Below are positions 6,862-14,381 of a DNA stretch of 43,873 nt, piece after piece. A program made the position numbers and the translations under genes. Every line of letters begins with the position of its first letter. Position 1 is the first letter of the stretch. Where the stretch lies: IMG/VR virus record IMGVR_UViG_3300037070_001233, positions 1 through 43,873 of that record; one strand, 5' to 3'. This stretch comes from a virus. The notes beneath the pieces were generated by a model. It did not search any database. It was not told the origin of the DNA and saw only the letters and a list, made by a program, of their open reading frames with translations.

Positions 6862-7416
6862 ATGCCGGAACAGGACAAGCAACCCAGCGCCCGAGCCCGT
6901 CTTCGTGCATGGATTCGTCAGCAGGTTGCCGGCAAGTCAGAGGTCAGCCTGCCCGATCTCGCCGAGCGCGCCGTCAAGTGGGTGAGGCAGGACAAGGCGC
7001 TTGAGAGGGCGATGCTGGAGGAGTTGTTGAGCGCGCTGGTCTACGAGGAATCGCGGCTCGTCCTGGCCGATTCCAGGAAGGCGCCCAGGGGAGCCGGCGA
7101 AACACTGGTTCAGATGGGCGACCAGATCGTCAGCCGAGGCGCCCTCAAGAGCAGGGCCGCTGCGATGGAGCGCTTCTGGAGTCGCGCTAGAGAGCACGCC
7201 GGCTCCCGACACGTCCTCGTGCTGGACATGACCGAAGACGACTTGGCGCTGGCCGAGGCCGAGCGCCGCAAGCGCGGCGATACCGAATACGAGTTCGCCG
7301 ACCTCTGGGCCATGCTGCGCAAGCGTCTGGAGAAGGGGCAGCGCGTCCGCGATGTCTGGTCCGTCGAAGAGATCGAGGCTGCCCGCCAGTCGATCAAAGC
7401 CGCACGGGCTGCCTGA
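6862..7416 (+). CDS. Hypothetical charged helical protein
   Basis: A 184-residue, Arg/Glu-rich protein predicted to be largely helical. I choose ATG at 6862 because GGAGGG at 6853-6858 precedes it; ATG 6847 lies upstream of that site. Segments such as LRAWIRQQVAGKSEVSLPDL and VRDVWSVEEIEAARQSI look like DNA- or nucleotide-interacting helices, but I cannot name a family. It is the only gene driven rightwards from the ribbon-helix-helix operator and is followed by a long non-coding tract, so it may be a separately regulated one-gene unit. Confidence 0.65.
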   Translation: MPEQDKQPSARARLRAWIRQQVAGKSEVSLPDLAERAVKWVRQDKALERAMLEELLSALVYEESRLVLADSRKAPRGAGETLVQMGDQIVSRGALKSRAAAMERFWSRAREHAGSRHVLVLDMTEDDLALAEAERRKRGDTEYEFADLWAMLRKRLEKGQRVRDVWSVEEIEAARQSIKAARAA

Positions 7417-7818
7417 CCGTGGTCTCGTTCACTACCCGGGTTACTTCCCGGTATTCGACAAGTCGCGTCTTCTCATGCCACGTCCCTGCATTTCGCACCG
7501 ACATCCCATGTCTCGGCCCGCCTATGCTTGCCGCGCCGACAAACCTGGCCCCCTCTCGTCAAGCCCGACCCCGCTCGCCCCTCGCCTCGCCGACATCCCA
7601 CGCCGCGCCCGCTCAGCACTCGACGTGCCGCGTCAAGTCTCACCGACTTACCTATCCGCGCCTCGCCGTGTCCCACCGTCCCGGGCCGTGCCTCGTCACG
7701 CCATGCCGAACCGACATCCCGTCTCATACCCGCCTACATCACCCCTGGTCCCACCGACGTACCCGCCCCAACCGCGTCTCGTCCCGCCAGCCCTGATCGA
7801 CAACCACTGGAGGAACAC
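7417..7818 (+). promoter_or_regulatory. C-rich, G-poor non-coding tract (possible Rho-utilisation or structured leader)
   Basis: This 402-bp gap holds no convincing gene. The top strand is extremely C-rich and G-poor: 7561-7620 has 34 C and 12 G. The core CCGACNNNCC recurs at 7498, 7536, 7590, 7643, 7711 and 7753, three times as CCGACATCCC. Open frames through it exist only because stop codons are rare in such sequence; their products are Arg/Pro/Ser/Thr low complexity. C-over-G bias of this kind is the hallmark of Rho-utilisation sites, so transcription termination after the gene at 6862 is one reading. A structured or protein-bound leader for the gene at 7819 is another. Confidence 0.5.
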
Positions 7819-8574
7819 ATGGGAATCTTCGACACCGACACGTTCACGACCTATCACGCCCGCATCGTCTTTCGGGACCGCCTGATGGGCGGCATCCCGA
7901 TGAACCCGAAGATCATCGAAGGCTGGCTTCGCTCGAAGGCTGGCATCGAAGCTGAGGAGGAGATCCGCCGCGCCATGCTCCGCACGCTACTGGAGCTGGG
8001 CGCCGACGTCTCGCCAGACATGACCTTCGAGGAATTGGAGCGGGCTTCCGAGGGACTGGCCGCACAGCGCCAGACCAACGGTTTCAAGGTTGACGAAGGC
8101 GGTCTCTACATCGAGAGCCGCCAAGTCAAAGCGATGCTCAAGGAATCGGCCAACATTCTCTATCCGTACACCGGCCCGAAGTGGGGAATGGTCCAGAAGA
8201 CTACGACGAAGAAAGGCGTAACCGAGACTAGAGACACCGGCGGGAAGAGCGCCAAGAGCTTCATCGCGGAGCGCGTCTTCGTCTCGCCCGATCGTCTCCA
8301 CGTTGGCAGGCCGGACCCGGACGGGATTGAATTGTTCATCGGACATGTGACCGGCCCGTCCGGGCCGCAGTCGACTCTGACGTATCACCAGTACGTCGAG
8401 CGCGCGGTGATCGAGTTCGATGTGATGGTTTGCCGTAACGAGGTCAAGGCCGAACACTGGCCGGAGATCTGGGTGCATGCCCAGGAGAACGGCATCGGCG
8501 CGCTGCGCTCGCAGGGATTCGGGCGGTTCGACATCGAGCAGTGGGAGCGCTCCCCTCTTGCGCTAACCGCCTAA
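7819..8574 (+). CDS. Unknown phage protein with RAMP-like motifs
   Basis: A 251-residue protein starting at ATG 7819, with GGAGG at 7809-7813. It belongs to a phage protein family I recognise by pattern but not by function (YHARIVFRDRLMGGIP near the start). Two stretches recall RAMP/Cas5-Cas6-Cas7 type RRM proteins. Residues 97-114 (YIESRQVKAMLKESANIL) look like the helix after the SSLKG-type motif. Residues 225-237 (GIGALRSQGFGRF) look like the C-terminal glycine-rich loop. Residues 147-160 and 170-200 supply beta-strands. This is a motif-level suggestion, not a detected homology. It is the last gene before the head protease and is preceded by the C-rich tract. Confidence 0.7.
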   Translation: MGIFDTDTFTTYHARIVFRDRLMGGIPMNPKIIEGWLRSKAGIEAEEEIRRAMLRTLLELGADVSPDMTFEELERASEGLAAQRQTNGFKVDEGGLYIESRQVKAMLKESANILYPYTGPKWGMVQKTTTKKGVTETRDTGGKSAKSFIAERVFVSPDRLHVGRPDPDGIELFIGHVTGPSGPQSTLTYHQYVERAVIEFDVMVCRNEVKAEHWPEIWVHAQENGIGALRSQGFGRFDIEQWERSPLALTA

Positions 8575-8608
8575 CGGGCGCATACTAGACACAACTGAAT
8601 CAGCTCTC

Positions 8609-8655
8609 GGGCTCCGAGCCCCTACCAGTTGCGCACAGCGACGGGAAGGGGCTCG
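8609..8655 (+). promoter_or_regulatory. Alternative hairpins covering the protease ribosome-binding site
   Basis: Two hairpins compete. A short one pairs gggct (8609-8613) with agccc (8617-8621). A longer one pairs cgagcccc (8615-8622) with ggggctcg (8648-8655), a perfect 8-bp stem. The downstream arm contains the aagggg ribosome-binding sequence of the protease gene at 8660. Forming the long stem would hide that site and the short stem would free it, an arrangement typical of translational control. Confidence 0.5.
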
Positions 8656-8659
8656 TTGC

Positions 8660-9391
8660 ATGTTGGAATACAAGTCAGTCGCCTTCCGAGTAAAGGAAAT
8701 CGTCGACTTGGCCGGCGGCGGTTGGGAAGTCGGCGGGTACGCGAGCACGTTCGGAGGCACCCCCGACTCATATGGGGATGTTGTCGCCAAAGGTGCATTC
8801 CTCGATTCGATTGCCGTCCGGCCGACGAAGTTCCTGTATGAGCACTTCGAGCCGATCGGCAAGCAACTTGAGATCCGAGAGGATGACGACGGCCTCTTCG
8901 GACGCTGGTCGATCACAAACACCCGCGCCGGCGAGGATGCCTACAAGCTGATCAAGAGTGGCGTCCTCGACTCGCTCTCGATCGGGTATTTCACCGTTGA
9001 GGCCGAGTTCCGCGAGGACGGCATCCGGGTGCTACGCAAGGTCGATCTCTTCGAGGTCTCCTGTGTGGCGATCCCGGCAAATCAGCGGGCAACGATCACC
9101 GACGTCAAGTCGCTCGGCCGTCCATTCGAGCAGCACTCCGAGACCGTCAAGGCGGTTATCGGCGAGTGGCTCTCGCGCGTGAAGTCTGGGTCAGACATCC
9201 GCGCTACCGATGGCCGGGCTCTCTCCGAGGCGCGCAAAGCCTTGATTGCTGCCATGAGCGGGTCGCTCCGAAGTGCAGCCGATGAGGTCGACGCGCTGCT
9301 CGTGCCGCCTGATCCGCCCGAGGTTATCAACGTCGGCGCGGAGCTACGCCGCCGGCGCTATCAGAGCGCCGGCCTGGAGCGACCCGCATGA
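8660..9391 (+). CDS. HK97-type prohead maturation protease
   Basis: A 243-residue serine protease of the HK97 gp4/U35 family, which cleaves the scaffold-like part of the capsid protein during head maturation. Residues 25-47 (GGYASTFGGTPDSYGDVVAKGAF) match the family N-terminus. His62 in LYEHFEP and Ser107 in LDSLSIGY are the expected catalytic pair. The EVSCVAIPANQRA segment matches the conserved third block (normally E.SLV..PAN). The C-terminal 80 residues are a variable tail. It directly precedes and overlaps the capsid gene (ATGA). Start ATG 8660 has AAGGGG 8 nt upstream. Confidence 0.93.
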   Translation: MLEYKSVAFRVKEIVDLAGGGWEVGGYASTFGGTPDSYGDVVAKGAFLDSIAVRPTKFLYEHFEPIGKQLEIREDDDGLFGRWSITNTRAGEDAYKLIKSGVLDSLSIGYFTVEAEFREDGIRVLRKVDLFEVSCVAIPANQRATITDVKSLGRPFEQHSETVKAVIGEWLSRVKSGSDIRATDGRALSEARKALIAAMSGSLRSAADEVDALLVPPDPPEVINVGAELRRRRYQSAGLERPA

Positions 9392-10752
9392 GCGTTTCAT
9401 CTGCTGACCCAATCCTGACCGTAGAGAAGGTCAGGAACATGAGCCTCAGCGAGTGCATGGCCGAGAGCCGCACCCGCTACGAGAAGTGTGCCGCCATCGA
9501 AGCGAAGCATCCGAACGGCGTCACCCCGGATGCGGCCGAGGACTTCGCCGAGGTCAAGCGCCTGCTGACCGAGGTCGACCTGATCGAGACCCGCACCGCC
9601 GAGCTTGAGGACGCCGGCAACCGCAGCCGCCGGATCACGGAGAACACGAAGCGGCTCGGCAAGCCCGCTGAGCGCCACGAGCAGCCAGCCGGCGCCGACT
9701 CCAAGAACATCCTGACGATGTTCGGCTCTCAGTTCATCGAGGACCAGCAGTACAAGAGCGTCGTTGAGTCGGGCGTCCTCAACAACGGGATGGCCCGGCC
9801 AGAGTTCGGCATCCAGCTCAAGGGCTCGATGCTCGACTACATGACGCACAAGGCGCTGGTCTACTCGGCATCGGGCCAGGGCGGCAACCTCATCACCAAC
9901 GATCGGCTGCCAGGCTTCCGCGAGATCCTTCAGCGGCAGTTGACGATTCTGGATCTGATTCCAACGTCGGCGACCACGTCGAACACGATCGAGTACGTCC
10001 GGGAAAAGACGTTCACCAACAACGCTGCTGAGGTCGCCGAGGCGACAGCGACCACAGGCACCACCGGCACCAAGCCCGAGTCGGTGCTCAACTTCGAGCT
10101 TGCGACCTCGCCCGTCCAGACCATCGCCCACTGGATTCCCGTCACGAATCAGATGCTCGCCGATGCGCCCCAGATCCGGGGCATCATCGACAACCGTCTG
10201 ATCTACGGCCTGAACCAGCGGCTAGAAACCGAGATCCTGGGCGGCAACGGCACCCCGCCGAACCTGCTCGGCATCCTGAACACGCCGCTGATTCAGACGC
10301 TCGGCCTCGCCGCCGGCGCCACCTACGGTGGTCAGGCGACCGTGGTAGACGCCGCGTTCGCCGCAATGGTCCAGATCCAGGTGACGGGCCTGGCGAATCC
10401 CAACGGGTTCGTGTTCAACCCCGTTGACTGGGCGGCCGTCCGTCTGATGCGCGAAAGCGCCGTTACGGGCAACGTCAACCCCGGCGGCTACCTCTACGGC
10501 CCGCCGTCCGTCGCTGGTCCGATGACGCTCTGGGGTCGGCCGGTCGTCGAGGCGGTCGGCATGACGCTGAACACGATGCTCGTCGCCGACTTCCAGCTCG
10601 GGTGCATGCTGTTCGACCGCGAGCAGGCGGCTATCCGGGTCGGCACGATCAACGACCAGATGATCCGCAACATGCAGACGATCCTGGCGGAGCTCCGGGC
10701 GGCGTTCGTCGTATTCCGCCCGACGGCTTTTGCACAGGTAACGGGCGTCTAG
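9388..10752 (+). CDS. HK97-fold major capsid protein
   Basis: A 454-residue capsid protein. Residues 1-110 are charged and helical (delta domain, presumably removed by the protease). The shell domain begins near FGSQFIEDQQYKSVVESG and contains segments typical of the family: GGNLITNDRLPGF, LTILDLIPTSATTSNTIEY, VQTIAHWIPVTNQMLADAPQIRGI and, near the end, a P-domain loop with DFQLGCMLFDREQAAIRVGT. The size is right for an HK97-like subunit carrying its own delta domain. It overlaps the protease by 4 bp. Confidence 0.93.
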   Translation: MSVSSADPILTVEKVRNMSLSECMAESRTRYEKCAAIEAKHPNGVTPDAAEDFAEVKRLLTEVDLIETRTAELEDAGNRSRRITENTKRLGKPAERHEQPAGADSKNILTMFGSQFIEDQQYKSVVESGVLNNGMARPEFGIQLKGSMLDYMTHKALVYSASGQGGNLITNDRLPGFREILQRQLTILDLIPTSATTSNTIEYVREKTFTNNAAEVAEATATTGTTGTKPESVLNFELATSPVQTIAHWIPVTNQMLADAPQIRGIIDNRLIYGLNQRLETEILGGNGTPPNLLGILNTPLIQTLGLAAGATYGGQATVVDAAFAAMVQIQVTGLANPNGFVFNPVDWAAVRLMRESAVTGNVNPGGYLYGPPSVAGPMTLWGRPVVEAVGMTLNTMLVADFQLGCMLFDREQAAIRVGTINDQMIRNMQTILAELRAAFVVFRPTAFAQVTGV

Positions 10753-10756
10753 TCAG

Positions 10757-10954
10757 GTGACGACGTACCGGGTGGGAGATGAGGGTGCAGTCGTCTTCAA
10801 TGAGGACGGCGAGGCCATAGCGAACCTCCGGCCCGGCTACGTCGTCGTTCCTGGCTCGCTCAGAACACCGGGCTCGCTTGCGGACCAGCACCGCAAGCGG
10901 GTCCGAAACTATGCCGATAAGGTCATCCGACCAGCCGAGGATAAGGCCCGATGA
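10757..10954 (+). CDS. Small hypothetical protein after the capsid gene
   Basis: A 65-residue protein from GTG at 10757, 4 bp after the capsid stop, ending in an ATGA overlap with the connector gene. It is basic at the C-terminus (QHRKRVRNYADKVIRPAEDKAR) and has a short beta N-terminal half. Small proteins in this position are common in siphovirus head modules; no domain is recognised. Confidence 0.65.
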   Translation: MTTYRVGDEGAVVFNEDGEAIANLRPGYVVVPGSLRTPGSLADQHRKRVRNYADKVIRPAEDKAR

Positions 10955-11532
10955 CTGCCTACACAGATGCAAATAAGGTTGCCCTGTACCTGGGAGTGAC
11001 CCTCACTGGCCCTCAGCAGAATCAGGCCGGCATTGCCGCTCAGGCGGCCTCCGACTGGATCGACCTGTTCAAGGCCAGATCCTGGCAGGCGGCGACGCCA
11101 GTCACCGATGAGCTGCACACTCTGATCGGGAATCGCGTCTACCTCAACGCTCGCCCGGTCGCCACCATCACGACCGTCAAGACCAGAGCGGCGGCGTTCG
11201 TCGACTTCGGCTGGACGACGCTAGCGGCAGGCCAGTACGAACTGATCGACGCGCAGAACGGCGTTCTGCTCATCCAGGGCTGGAGCGCATCGTCAGACGC
11301 GCTGGTGCAGGTCGCCTACACCCACGCGACCCAGCCGCCGGCGCATGTGGCCTTCGCTGCGACCATGATCGCCGCGTCGCTGCTGGGCCCGACCATCCGC
11401 CCGAACACGAGCGGCCTGGAGTCGGTCGCGGTGGGCCAGAACGACGTCGCCGTCAAGTTCTCGGTTGACTACGGATCGGTGCCCACCGAGGCCCTGTCAC
11501 TGCTCGGCGCTCGCGGCGTCGTGGTGGCCTGA
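10951..11532 (+). CDS. Head-tail connector (adaptor) protein
   Basis: A 193-residue protein with the layout of HK97 gp6/SPP1 gp15-type adaptors, which dock beneath the portal. An N-terminal helical start (MTAYTDANKVALYLGV, AAQAASDWIDLF) leads to a central beta insert (NARPVATITTV, YELIDAQNGVLLIQGW) and a return to helices with PPAHVAFAATMIAASLL. Position after the capsid gene agrees. It starts at an ATGA overlap. Confidence 0.8.
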   Translation: MTAYTDANKVALYLGVTLTGPQQNQAGIAAQAASDWIDLFKARSWQAATPVTDELHTLIGNRVYLNARPVATITTVKTRAAAFVDFGWTTLAAGQYELIDAQNGVLLIQGWSASSDALVQVAYTHATQPPAHVAFAATMIAASLLGPTIRPNTSGLESVAVGQNDVAVKFSVDYGSVPTEALSLLGARGVVVA

Positions 11533-11954
11533 TGGACGCGCAGGAGCAGGCCATCGTCGCCGTAGCGAACGCCACCGCTGAGGAGATGCGCGCCATGTCC
11601 GAGAAGGCGCTCGCGTTGGGTCGCGACACCGCATTCACCGGCGAGCAGGCCGCCGAAGGGATCAAGGCGCTCGCCGACGCCGGCCGCGCCACACCGATCT
11701 CTGTCGCCGAGTTTCAAGCCTCAACAGGAAAGGACCCCGGCATGCAAGTCATCATCAGCAACGACAAGACCGGCGAGCAGTACGAGATCGACTCGGCCGA
11801 CTTCCGCCGTGGCAAGCACTACCAGCAGCCTGACGGCGAGATGGTCTCGTTTGAGGAAGCCGGGTTCAAGATCGTCAGCCACCCAAACGGCGAGCCGTAC
11901 ACCGGGCCGCTCAACGACCCGCCGAAGGCCGAGAAGGCCGAAGGCTCGTCATGA
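11532..11954 (+). CDS. Chimeric small protein: tape-measure-like N-terminus plus unrelated C-terminal domain
   Basis: A 140-residue protein starting one base into the previous stop. Residues 17-52 (EEMRAMSEKALALGRDTAFT, then EQAAEGIKALADAGRA) align without gaps to the TP901-type core of this phage's own tape measure protein (SEMEALTKSALQLGKDTSFS, then EAAQGIEELVKAGVS). Residues 71-140 form a different domain beginning MQVIISNDKTGEQYEIDSAD. The ATG at 11742 that opens this second part has AGGAAAGGA 7 nt upstream, so a separate 70-residue product is possible. It looks like a small head-module gene that captured a tape-measure fragment; function is unknown. Confidence 0.7.
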   Translation: MDAQEQAIVAVANATAEEMRAMSEKALALGRDTAFTGEQAAEGIKALADAGRATPISVAEFQASTGKDPGMQVIISNDKTGEQYEIDSADFRRGKHYQQPDGEMVSFEEAGFKIVSHPNGEPYTGPLNDPPKAEKAEGSS

Positions 11955-12133
11955 CGATCGAGCCAGGCCCGGACGTCATCGCGCAACTGGATCAGGCAGC
12001 CGCCGGCTCCAGGAATCTGGCCGCCCTCTTCGGCGCCTACTTCCGATACCTGATCGATCAGGGATTTTCCCGGGATGAAGCCCTCTGCATGGTCATTGAG
12101 TACCAGCATATCGTGCTCGTTGAGAAGGCGTGA
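11951..12133 (+). CDS. Small hypothetical protein
   Basis: A 60-residue helical protein (NLAALFGAYFRYLIDQGFSRDEALCMVIEYQ) starting at an ATGA overlap and ending in a GTGA overlap with the head-closure gene. The pattern is that of short phage proteins of unknown role. The amphipathic helices could mediate dimerisation. Confidence 0.6.
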   Translation: MTIEPGPDVIAQLDQAAAGSRNLAALFGAYFRYLIDQGFSRDEALCMVIEYQHIVLVEKA

Positions 12134-12489
12134 CCGTGCCCCTGCCTATCGACTTCCTGCGCGCCCTGAGCAACCAGTTCCTCCCGGACACCGCGACCAT
12201 TCAGCGGTACGTCGAGACCAGCACCGGCGACGGGACCACGCAGACGTGGTCGGACCTGGCTACGGGCGTTGCCTGCCGGGTCTCGCCGCTCGCATCTGGT
12301 TCCACCGAGGCGCTGGGGGCTGATGCCAGCTTGCAGGCGGTCGCGCAATGGACGATCTGGTTGCAGGCCGGGCAGGACGTCACGGTCAAGGATCGGATTG
12401 TCTACGGCTCCAGAGTCTTCGAGGTTGCCAGGGTCGGCGCTCGGAGCTATGAGACGGTCAGGGAATGTATCTGCCGTGAGGTCGTGTAG
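12130..12489 (+). CDS. Head closure (head-tail joining) protein
   Basis: A 119-residue protein with the compact beta-barrel pattern of SPP1 gp16/HK97 gp7-type head closure proteins. The opening ADTATIQRYVE-type strand is present as DTATIQRYVETSTGDG, followed by WTIWLQAGQDVTVKDRIVYGSRVFEV and a short C-terminal strand. These close the connector after packaging. GTG start at a GTGA overlap. The order adaptor, small genes, closure fits. Confidence 0.75.
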   Translation: MTVPLPIDFLRALSNQFLPDTATIQRYVETSTGDGTTQTWSDLATGVACRVSPLASGSTEALGADASLQAVAQWTIWLQAGQDVTVKDRIVYGSRVFEVARVGARSYETVRECICREVV

Positions 12490-12495
12490 TGCCTG

Positions 12496-12774
12496 ATGTC
12501 AGACGTCGTGCTCTCGCCCCAGACCGTCGTGCTGGTCGGCACGCTAGTCACTGGGCTGGTGACGGCGATCGTCGCCCAGTACCGCCAGGCGCTCAAAGAC
12601 CGAGACCGGCTGTTAGACGAGGTGTCGCGCGACCGGGACGAGAAGGCCATCAGGATCATCGCCCTGGAGGGCATGAGCGAACGTCTCCAGGGACTGACCG
12701 TCGATGCGATGGCTGTCGCTCGCCTCTCGACCGAACGGATGTTAGCCGAGGAGGGGCGAGCGAGGCAGCCCTGA
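12496..12774 (+). CDS. Membrane-anchored coiled-coil protein
   Basis: A 92-residue protein with one N-terminal transmembrane helix (VVLVGTLVTGLVTAIVA, about residues 10-28) and a long charged helix afterwards (QALKDRDRLLDEVSRDRDEK). Size and topology resemble class III holins, Rz-type proteins without a lipobox, or other phage membrane proteins. It opens a run of seven small membrane or exported proteins. Function is not assigned. Confidence 0.65.
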   Translation: MSDVVLSPQTVVLVGTLVTGLVTAIVAQYRQALKDRDRLLDEVSRDRDEKAIRIIALEGMSERLQGLTVDAMAVARLSTERMLAEEGRARQP

Positions 12775-13031
12775 TGTGTCAGCTCACCACGACGCTGCGC
12801 CGCCTCCTGGGTATCCGTCCGTACGTCTGGAAGCCACGACCTGCGCCCCGAACCGGCGTGCGCGGTGTCGAGGTCAACGGGACGGCCGCCGGGTGGCGGG
12901 TCTCCGACACGACCTACGGCCTCACCCCCGAGGAGTGTCGGATGCTGGAGAAGCTAGAGGGGGACCAGCGGCTCATCCGCCAGATGATCGCCGACGTGAA
13001 GCGCGCGCGATGTCGGGGGCAACGTGAGTGA
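12774..13031 (+). CDS. Small hypothetical basic protein
   Basis: An 85-residue protein from ATG 12774, overlapping the previous stop by one base. The N-terminus is basic (TTLRRLLGIRPYVWKPRPAPR) and the C-terminal third is helical and charged (EECRMLEKLEGDQRLIRQMI). No membrane segment. It lies between two membrane-protein genes and is coupled to both by overlaps. Confidence 0.6.
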   Translation: MCQLTTTLRRLLGIRPYVWKPRPAPRTGVRGVEVNGTAAGWRVSDTTYGLTPEECRMLEKLEGDQRLIRQMIADVKRARCRGQRE

Positions 13032-13291
13032 CCATCCAGACGATATTCGACGCGATCCTGGGGCAGGCGGGAGTCATCGTCCTATTGCTCGTCATCCTCT
13101 GGTCAGGGTGGAAACGCTACTGGGTGTTTGGGTCGTACTACGTCGAGATGCAGCAGGAGTTACGAGCGCAACTCTCCAAGACGGAGCACCGGCTTGATCG
13201 CGCCCTGGGAGCGGCCGAGACCGGCACTGGGTTGGCGGCCAGCGCCATACGGCAGGCAGAAGGCCGGGCTAGCGATGAGCGACCTGACTGA
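13028..13291 (+). CDS. Small membrane protein with cytoplasmic or periplasmic helix
   Basis: An 87-residue protein from GTG 13028. Residues 13-27 (AGVIVLLLVILWSGW) form one strong transmembrane helix. The remainder is an amphipathic, possibly coiled-coil, helix (EMQQELRAQLSKTEHRLDRAL). Topology parallels the gene at 12496 although the sequences are not clearly related. Holin or spanin-like roles are possible but unproven. Confidence 0.65.
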   Translation: MTIQTIFDAILGQAGVIVLLLVILWSGWKRYWVFGSYYVEMQQELRAQLSKTEHRLDRALGAAETGTGLAASAIRQAEGRASDERPD

Positions 13292-13481
13292 CATCATCCG
13301 TCACGTATTCGCCCGCTTCGGTCGCCCCCAGGTAGCGGAAGCGCACCGCGCGACTGACGAGAACATGGAGCTCCTTGACCATCGCCTTGGGGATGTCGAG
13401 GAGAAGCAGCGCGCGATTGCCGCGCGCCTCCGTCTCCTGGAGATTCAGGCCGACCCGCAGGGCAGGCTGCGACATGAGTAG
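13275..13481 (+). CDS. Small coiled-coil protein
   Basis: A 68-residue protein from ATG 13275, overlapping the upstream gene by 17 bp. The C-terminal half (ENMELLDHRLGDVEEKQRAI) has heptad-like hydrophobic spacing. No Cys and no membrane segment. It could be a soluble partner for the flanking membrane proteins. Confidence 0.6.
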   Translation: MSDLTDIIRHVFARFGRPQVAEAHRATDENMELLDHRLGDVEEKQRAIAARLRLLEIQADPQGRLRHE

Positions 13482-14034
13482 CCCGATGACTGATGAACTC
13501 GTGCTGAACGGGCTCCTGGTTGCTACGTTACTCCTGTCCCTGATCCTGGTCATCTTCTCGTCGGCAGCTCTGGGCCGCAAGATGGCTGATCTTGAGGTTC
13601 AGATCGAGAAGGGCGTTCAGGGCGCACCGCGCATCCAGAGCCGAGTCAACCTCCGCGTGCATATGAATCGCCTGCTTCTCGGGCTGTGTTTCTTCCTGAT
13701 CCCGGTACTGCTGTTGGCCGATGCGCCGAGCATATGGCGAACCTGGGTCAATCGCGCGCTCTTCCTGGTGATGCTCGCGTCCTACACGATCTCGTCCATC
13801 CTGGATTGGTTCGATGAGCGCAAACAGATGCGGCTGCTGATCGCCGAAGAAAACAAAATGATGGCTCGACTGATGGCGGCAGCGCGCGCGCCCGGGCAGG
13901 AGCCGAGAGAGAGCTTGCCGGAGCCGCCCGCCCCCGACCCGATGGAGTCGGTCGACGTTGCCAGTATTCAGCCCGAAGCTGTCGAGATGATCGCTGACGC
14001 CGTGCAAGAGCACCACGAGAGGGAGAGACCATGA
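13474..14034 (+). CDS. Membrane protein with three predicted transmembrane helices
   Basis: A 186-residue protein from ATG 13474. Hydrophobic segments lie near residues 10-32 (NGLLVATLLLSLILVIFSSA), 64-82 (LLLGLCFFLIPVLLLADA) and 92-108 (FLVMLASYTISSILDWF). A charged linker (GRKMADLEVQIEKG) separates the first two. The C-terminal 70 residues are acidic, Pro-rich and soluble. It is larger than a typical holin. Superinfection exclusion or another membrane function is possible; I recognise no family. Confidence 0.65.
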   Translation: MSSPMTDELVLNGLLVATLLLSLILVIFSSAALGRKMADLEVQIEKGVQGAPRIQSRVNLRVHMNRLLLGLCFFLIPVLLLADAPSIWRTWVNRALFLVMLASYTISSILDWFDERKQMRLLIAEENKMMARLMAAARAPGQEPRESLPEPPAPDPMESVDVASIQPEAVEMIADAVQEHHERERP

Positions 14035-14381
14035 AGCGGCTTGCGTTGATCCTGGGGCTTCTGGTGGCGACTATGAGCCCGTTGCCGGCCAGTGCCGCCA
14101 CCTGTGAGGCCGTGCATGAGTGGCACGGCGAAGTGGACATGACGAAGGGCCGCACCGATGGGATGGTCTACGGCGTCGACCACTCGGCCGGCGGCTGCCG
14201 TCTCATCATGACGAACTTGTCGCCGGCTGGCATCGGAGAGGCTCAGGGTAACGCCGGCCAGGCGGCTCGCTGCGCGCGCTACGGTCGCGAGGACACGGTC
14301 CGGTACTTCGCGGTCTATGGGATCGCGGTCAACGCCGACGACGTGAAGGTGTCATGCCGGAACTATGGAGGGCCAGACTAA
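14031..14381 (+). CDS. Exported small protein with Sec signal peptide
   Basis: A 116-residue protein starting at an ATGA overlap. Residues 1-23 are a textbook signal peptide: MKRLALILGLLVATMSPLPASA, with ASA before the likely cleavage site. The mature part of about 93 residues has five Cys (CEAVHEW, GGCRLI, ARCARY, VSCRNYG and nearby), so disulfides are plausible outside the cytoplasm. Exported phage proteins of this kind often act in lysis control or superinfection exclusion; here that is only a possibility. Confidence 0.7.
   Translation: MKRLALILGLLVATMSPLPASAATCEAVHEWHGEVDMTKGRTDGMVYGVDHSAGGCRLIMTNLSPAGIGEAQGNAGQAARCARYGREDTVRYFAVYGIAVNADDVKVSCRNYGGPD

Noticed and set aside
7352-7885. Long open frames through the C-rich tract (7352-7885, 7419-7796 and the extension 7528-7818)
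   Set aside because: They exist because stop codons are rare in C-rich DNA; the products are Arg/Pro/Ser/Thr low complexity, and the real gene has a good ribosome-binding site at 7819.
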